Origin: an uncultured Oscillospiraceae bacterium
Lineage (GTDB): Bacteria > Bacillota > Clostridia > Oscillospirales > Acutalibacteraceae
NCBI GenBank assembly: GCA_900552225.1
Contig: URYX01000072.1
Coordinates: 1 to 8,443 of the forward strand
DNA length: 8,443 nt
Direction of reading: 5' to 3'
Under the pieces are notes generated by a model. That model saw only the letters and a list, made by a program, of their open reading frames with translations, did not search any database and had not been told where the DNA came from. This document shows positions 5,833 to 8,443 of the stretch, piece after piece; the stretch's first letter is position 1; every line of letters starts with the position of its first letter. Both the position numbers and the translations under genes were made by a program.

Positions 5833-6591
5833 ATGAAAGTATGGAATGCAGTGCGCAATATCCTGGTAGGCTTGGTCGTCGTCCTGGCGGTTTGTATGAT
5901 GATTTTTACGGTCGTATCGGTGTCTACGTTTGACCGTTCCGACCGCAGTCTGTTCGGATATAAGGCCTTTATTGTATTGTCCGATTCTATGAGCAAAACG
6001 GATTTTGATGCGGGTGACCTTGTGCTGGTACGGGAGGTGGATCCCGCTACGCTGCAGGAGGGCGATATTATTGCCTATATCTCGCAGAATCAGGAAAACT
6101 ACGGCGCGACCGTTACCCATAAAATCCGCAAGCTCACCACCGACGCAGGCGGCGAACCGGGCTTTGTTACCTACGGTACTACCACCGACACCGATGACGA
6201 GCTTGTAGTGACCTATCCGTATGTTCTCGGAAAATACAGCGGGCGTATTCCGAAGGTCGGTACATTCTTTCAGTTTTTGAAAAGCACACCCGGTTATATC
6301 GTTTGTATTCTCATTCCGTTTCTGCTCCTCATTCTGTTAGAGGGCATCCGCTGCATTCGTCTGTTCCGCAAATATAAGGCCGAACAGCAGGCAGAGTTAC
6401 AGGCAGAAAAAGATAAGATTGAAGCCGACCGTGCCGAAACACAGCGTATGATGCAGGAGCTGCTGCAAATGAAAGCGCAGATGGAGGGGACGGAATCGTC
6501 TCAGACACCGGAAACACCGACTCAGAAGTCGGTAGCTTCCGGAACGGAGGCGGATTCTGCGGCACAGACTGTGCCGACCGATAAGGTGTAA
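5833..6591 (+). CDS. SipW-type signal peptidase I with cytoplasmic coiled-coil tail
   Basis: This 252-aa membrane protease should remove signal peptides of TasA-like proteins on the outer face of the membrane. ATG 5833 follows AAGGAG by 8 nt. Helix one spans about 10-31. The nucleophile is Ser52 in FIVLSDSM, with the LVREVDPATLQEGDIIAY strand after it. The second catalytic residue is His96 in TVTHKI rather than the Lys of the standard bacterial enzyme, which places it in the SipW (ER/archaeal-like) subgroup. The usual GDAN box is replaced by YGTTTDTDDE (114-123), with Asp121/Asp122 in the position of the conserved Asp. Helix two spans about 154-176. Residues 178-218 are a highly charged, Gln/Glu/Lys-rich probable coiled coil, then a Ser/Thr-rich tail to the end, both predicted cytoplasmic. 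It lies directly upstream of its likely substrate gene. The enzyme call is strong; the tail's role is unknown. Confidence 0.92.
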   Translation: MKVWNAVRNILVGLVVVLAVCMMIFTVVSVSTFDRSDRSLFGYKAFIVLSDSMSKTDFDAGDLVLVREVDPATLQEGDIIAYISQNQENYGATVTHKIRKLTTDAGGEPGFVTYGTTTDTDDELVVTYPYVLGKYSGRIPKVGTFFQFLKSTPGYIVCILIPFLLLILLEGIRCIRLFRKYKAEQQAELQAEKDKIEADRAETQRMMQELLQMKAQMEGTESSQTPETPTQKSVASGTEADSAAQTVPTDKV

Positions 6592-6768
6592 CCGCGGATT
6601 GTCGCGCTTACATAAAGAAATTGTTTGTCGGGACAGCCGAATGCGAGGAAGTGAGGCTTCTTACAGAACGCGCAGTCGTCGGTTCTGACATAGCACCTCC
6701 GTTTTGAGCCGACGGAACGGAGCGCGTCCGCAGTCCTGTCGGCAAAGAAAATGTAGGAGGTTTTATGT
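6592..6768 (+). promoter_or_regulatory. Structured leader before the fibre-like gene
   Basis: No clear sigma-A promoter is seen in this 177-nt stretch, so the next gene is probably cotranscribed with the peptidase gene. The stretch contains three mutually exclusive stems: CGTCGG 6677-6682 with CCGACG 6709-6714; CTCCGTT 6697-6703 with AACGGAG 6716-6722; and GCCGAC 6708-6713 with GTCGGC 6738-6743. The last ends just before the AGGAGG ribosome site at 6755-6760. The overlap suggests alternative folding that could set translation or mRNA stability of the downstream gene. No known riboswitch class is recognised. Confidence 0.35.
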
Positions 6769-8373
6769 ATGTCAAACCGTAAGTCTGCCAAACGGGCATT
6801 GCTCACGAGTGCACTGGCGATTGTGCTCTGCATGACGATGCTCATCGGCACCACGTTCGCGTGGTTCACCGACACCGCCTCGACCGGTGTCAACCGTATC
6901 GTGTCCGGAAATCTGGACATCGAGCTGGAGTACAAGAATAAGGGCACAGAGGCTTTCAAAAAGGCCGACGCGAATACGCCGGTGTTCGATGAGAACGCCC
7001 TGTGGGAGCCGGGCTATGTCGAATATGTCGTGTTGAAGCTGAGCAACGCGGGCTCGCTCGCGCTCAAGTACAAGCTCGGCATCAACATTGCCGCCGAGAC
7101 CGACAGCACGAATGTCAGCGGGAATACGTTCAAGCTGTCCGATTACATCCGCTTTGCGGTGCTCGACGGCGATCAGAGCGGCTTGGGCCGTGACGCTCTG
7201 GTGGCTGCGGCTGACGGCAAGGACGCCGTGCTGAACACGGGCTATACGTCGGAGGAGACGCCTCTGAAGGCAACGGAAAGCAAGATTGTCACGCTGGTCG
7301 TGTGGATGCCGACAACGGTCGGCAACGAAGCCAACCACAAGACGGGTGTGGACGCTCCGGTCATCAAGCTCGGCATCAACGTAGCTGCCACGCAGTACAC
7401 CTATGAAAAGGACAGCTTTAACGACCAGTACGACAAGGATGCCCAGTATCCGCCCAAGACCATTTCAGTAACGACGGCAGCGGAGTTCACCGCTGCGCTG
7501 AAGGATGCCAAAGCGGGTGACACGGTAAAGCTGGCAGCCTCTGTAACCGGCAGCAGCGCGTTTACGGTCAACAAGGAGCTTACCATTGACTTGAACGGTT
7601 ATACCCTCAGCAGCACGGATAAAAATACGCTGAAGCTTGCGTCCGGAGCGGAGCTGACCGTGAAGGACAGCAGCGCCGATCAGAGCGGAAAGCTCAGCAA
7701 CAGTTATGGCAAGGCCAATGTCACAATGATCGATCTTGTTGGGGCTCAGGCCAAGTTTACGTTGCTCAGCGGTACGCTGGAGGGTAATGCAAAGGATGAT
7801 CTCTATTCTATCGTGATCGGCAACAGTAAGAAGAAGGAGTGCACGGTTACCATCGCCGGCGGAACGGTTACGGTTCCGGAGGGGCAGGTCAAAAGCCGTG
7901 CCATCAGCGCCAGCAAAGGCATGACTCTGAACATCTCCGGCGGCCAGATTATCGGCGGTTTGTACGGATTGGATCTGTATGCGGGCTCGCATGCCACGGT
8001 GACGGGCGGCAGAATTTTGGCAAACGCACTGGATGGCCGCACCGATGAGTACGGAACATCCTATGCGGTGCACGCCAAGGGCGAAGCAGTTCTCACGGTC
8101 GGTTCGCTGAGTGTGGAGAGCAGACCGGAAATCAAGGGAATAAAGTTTGAGTCGAGCGGCGTGAATACTGAACTCCCGACGATTACGCTGGTGAAGGGTG
8201 ACATTACAAACCCGGTGTATTCGATGGAGAAAAAATACAACTACCCGCTGTTCAAGCTGGGGATTACGGCCGGTGCTCCCGTGACGTTCGCGGATGATAC
8301 GGCGCACTATTTCCTGGCGGACGGTCTGCAGATGGTTCAGAACGGCAGCACGTGGAGCGTTGCCGCTCAATAA
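6769..8373 (+). CDS. Secreted TasA/CalY-like protein fused to a beta-helix-like domain
   Basis: The 534-aa protein starts at 6769, 8 nt after AGGAGG; an ATG at 6765 stops after five codons. The N-terminus (SNRKSAKRALLTS, hydrophobic 10-31, then FA-WFTDTAS with cleavage expected after Ala31) is a typical SipW-dependent signal peptide. Residues 32-212 follow the TasA/camelysin plan: NRIVSGNLDIELEY, then LWEPGYVEYVVLKLSNAGSLALKYKLGINI, a TLVVWMP strand and LGINVAATQYTYEKD at the end. Residues about 230-480 are Gly/Thr/Val-rich with repeated short strands (LTIDLNGYTL, LTVKD, FTLLSGTLEG, VTIAGGTVTV, LNISGGQIIGG, ATVTGGRI), as in right-handed beta-helix or pectate-lyase-fold surface proteins. There is no second membrane helix and no sorting signal, so it is released or held by partners. 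It is roughly twice as long as TasA. A fibre or matrix role is inferred from family and neighbours; the beta-helix might bind glycans, but no catalytic residues are recognised. Confidence 0.88.
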   Translation: MSNRKSAKRALLTSALAIVLCMTMLIGTTFAWFTDTASTGVNRIVSGNLDIELEYKNKGTEAFKKADANTPVFDENALWEPGYVEYVVLKLSNAGSLALKYKLGINIAAETDSTNVSGNTFKLSDYIRFAVLDGDQSGLGRDALVAAADGKDAVLNTGYTSEETPLKATESKIVTLVVWMPTTVGNEANHKTGVDAPVIKLGINVAATQYTYEKDSFNDQYDKDAQYPPKTISVTTAAEFTAALKDAKAGDTVKLAASVTGSSAFTVNKELTIDLNGYTLSSTDKNTLKLASGAELTVKDSSADQSGKLSNSYGKANVTMIDLVGAQAKFTLLSGTLEGNAKDDLYSIVIGNSKKKECTVTIAGGTVTVPEGQVKSRAISASKGMTLNISGGQIIGGLYGLDLYAGSHATVTGGRILANALDGRTDEYGTSYAVHAKGEAVLTVGSLSVESRPEIKGIKFESSGVNTELPTITLVKGDITNPVYSMEKKYNYPLFKLGITAGAPVTFADDTAHYFLADGLQMVQNGSTWSVAAQ

Positions 8374-8391
8374 GGGATAACAGAGGTTTGT

Positions 8392-8417
8392 CCCCTCCCG
8401 CCCGCGGGCGGGAGGGG
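8392..8417 (+). terminator. Perfect GC-rich palindrome after the fibre-like gene
   Basis: A 26-nt exact palindrome of C/G with one A/T pair per arm lies 18 nt past the stop codon. It must form a strong hairpin in the mRNA. No T-tract follows (CAATCCG), so it is not a classic intrinsic terminator; it may protect the 3' end or act with another factor. Confidence 0.5.
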
Positions 8418-8443
8418 CAATCCGAGGGCGCAGGCAGAGGCTT

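Noticed and set aside
7465..8370. Minus-strand 301-codon frame
   Set aside because: Antisense shadow of the beta-helix-encoding part of the secreted protein; the long frame comes from GC-rich codon structure.

Overview
The window looks like a chromosomal piece of an anaerobic Firmicute, most likely class Clostridia (an Oscillospiraceae/Ruminococcaceae-like gut bacterium). The grounds are strong AGGAGG-type ribosome binding sites, sigma-A promoters with extended -10 boxes, two Gram-positive lipoproteins, a tRNA-Gly with encoded CCA, moderately high GC, and a SipW/TasA-type surface-protein cluster. The species cannot be fixed from the sequence.

Left part (1-3223). A hairpin at 77-103 probably ends a gene lying left of the window. 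A minus-strand gene (128-2059) encodes a lipoprotein glycerophosphodiester phosphodiesterase. It has a complete catalytic barrel, and in front of it what looks like a second, degenerate barrel. The divergent intergenic region (2060-2504) holds a perfect 16-bp cre/LacI-type palindrome overlapping a plus-strand promoter, then a second promoter directly before a small lipoprotein gene of unknown function (2505-2861). That gene ends at a very long perfect hairpin. A minus-strand tRNA-Gly(CCC) follows, with its own promoter and its own terminator.

Right part (3432-8443). All genes are on the plus strand: a TetR-family regulator; a membrane protein with an extracellular TasA/camelysin-like domain and a C-terminal LPTGD + hydrophobic + RKRR tail; a small N-terminally anchored TasA-like protein, with an 8-nt gene overlap; a SipW-type (Ser/His) signal peptidase I with a long cytoplasmic coiled-coil tail; and a 534-aa secreted protein that joins a SipW-type signal peptide and TasA-like domain to a beta-helix-like region. 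A perfect GC-rich palindrome closes the cluster. The order (accessory anchored proteins, then signal peptidase, then secreted fibre-like protein) matches the logic of the Bacillus tapA-sipW-tasA operon.

The inferred working model is that the TetR protein controls the cluster, the SipW-like peptidase matures the large secreted protein, and the two anchored TasA-like proteins seed, hold or assemble it at the cell surface. The cluster is the most interesting part of the window. Its beta-helix fusion, its off-consensus sorting-like tail, the peptidase's coiled-coil tail and the structured leader upstream of the last gene are the points most worth testing.
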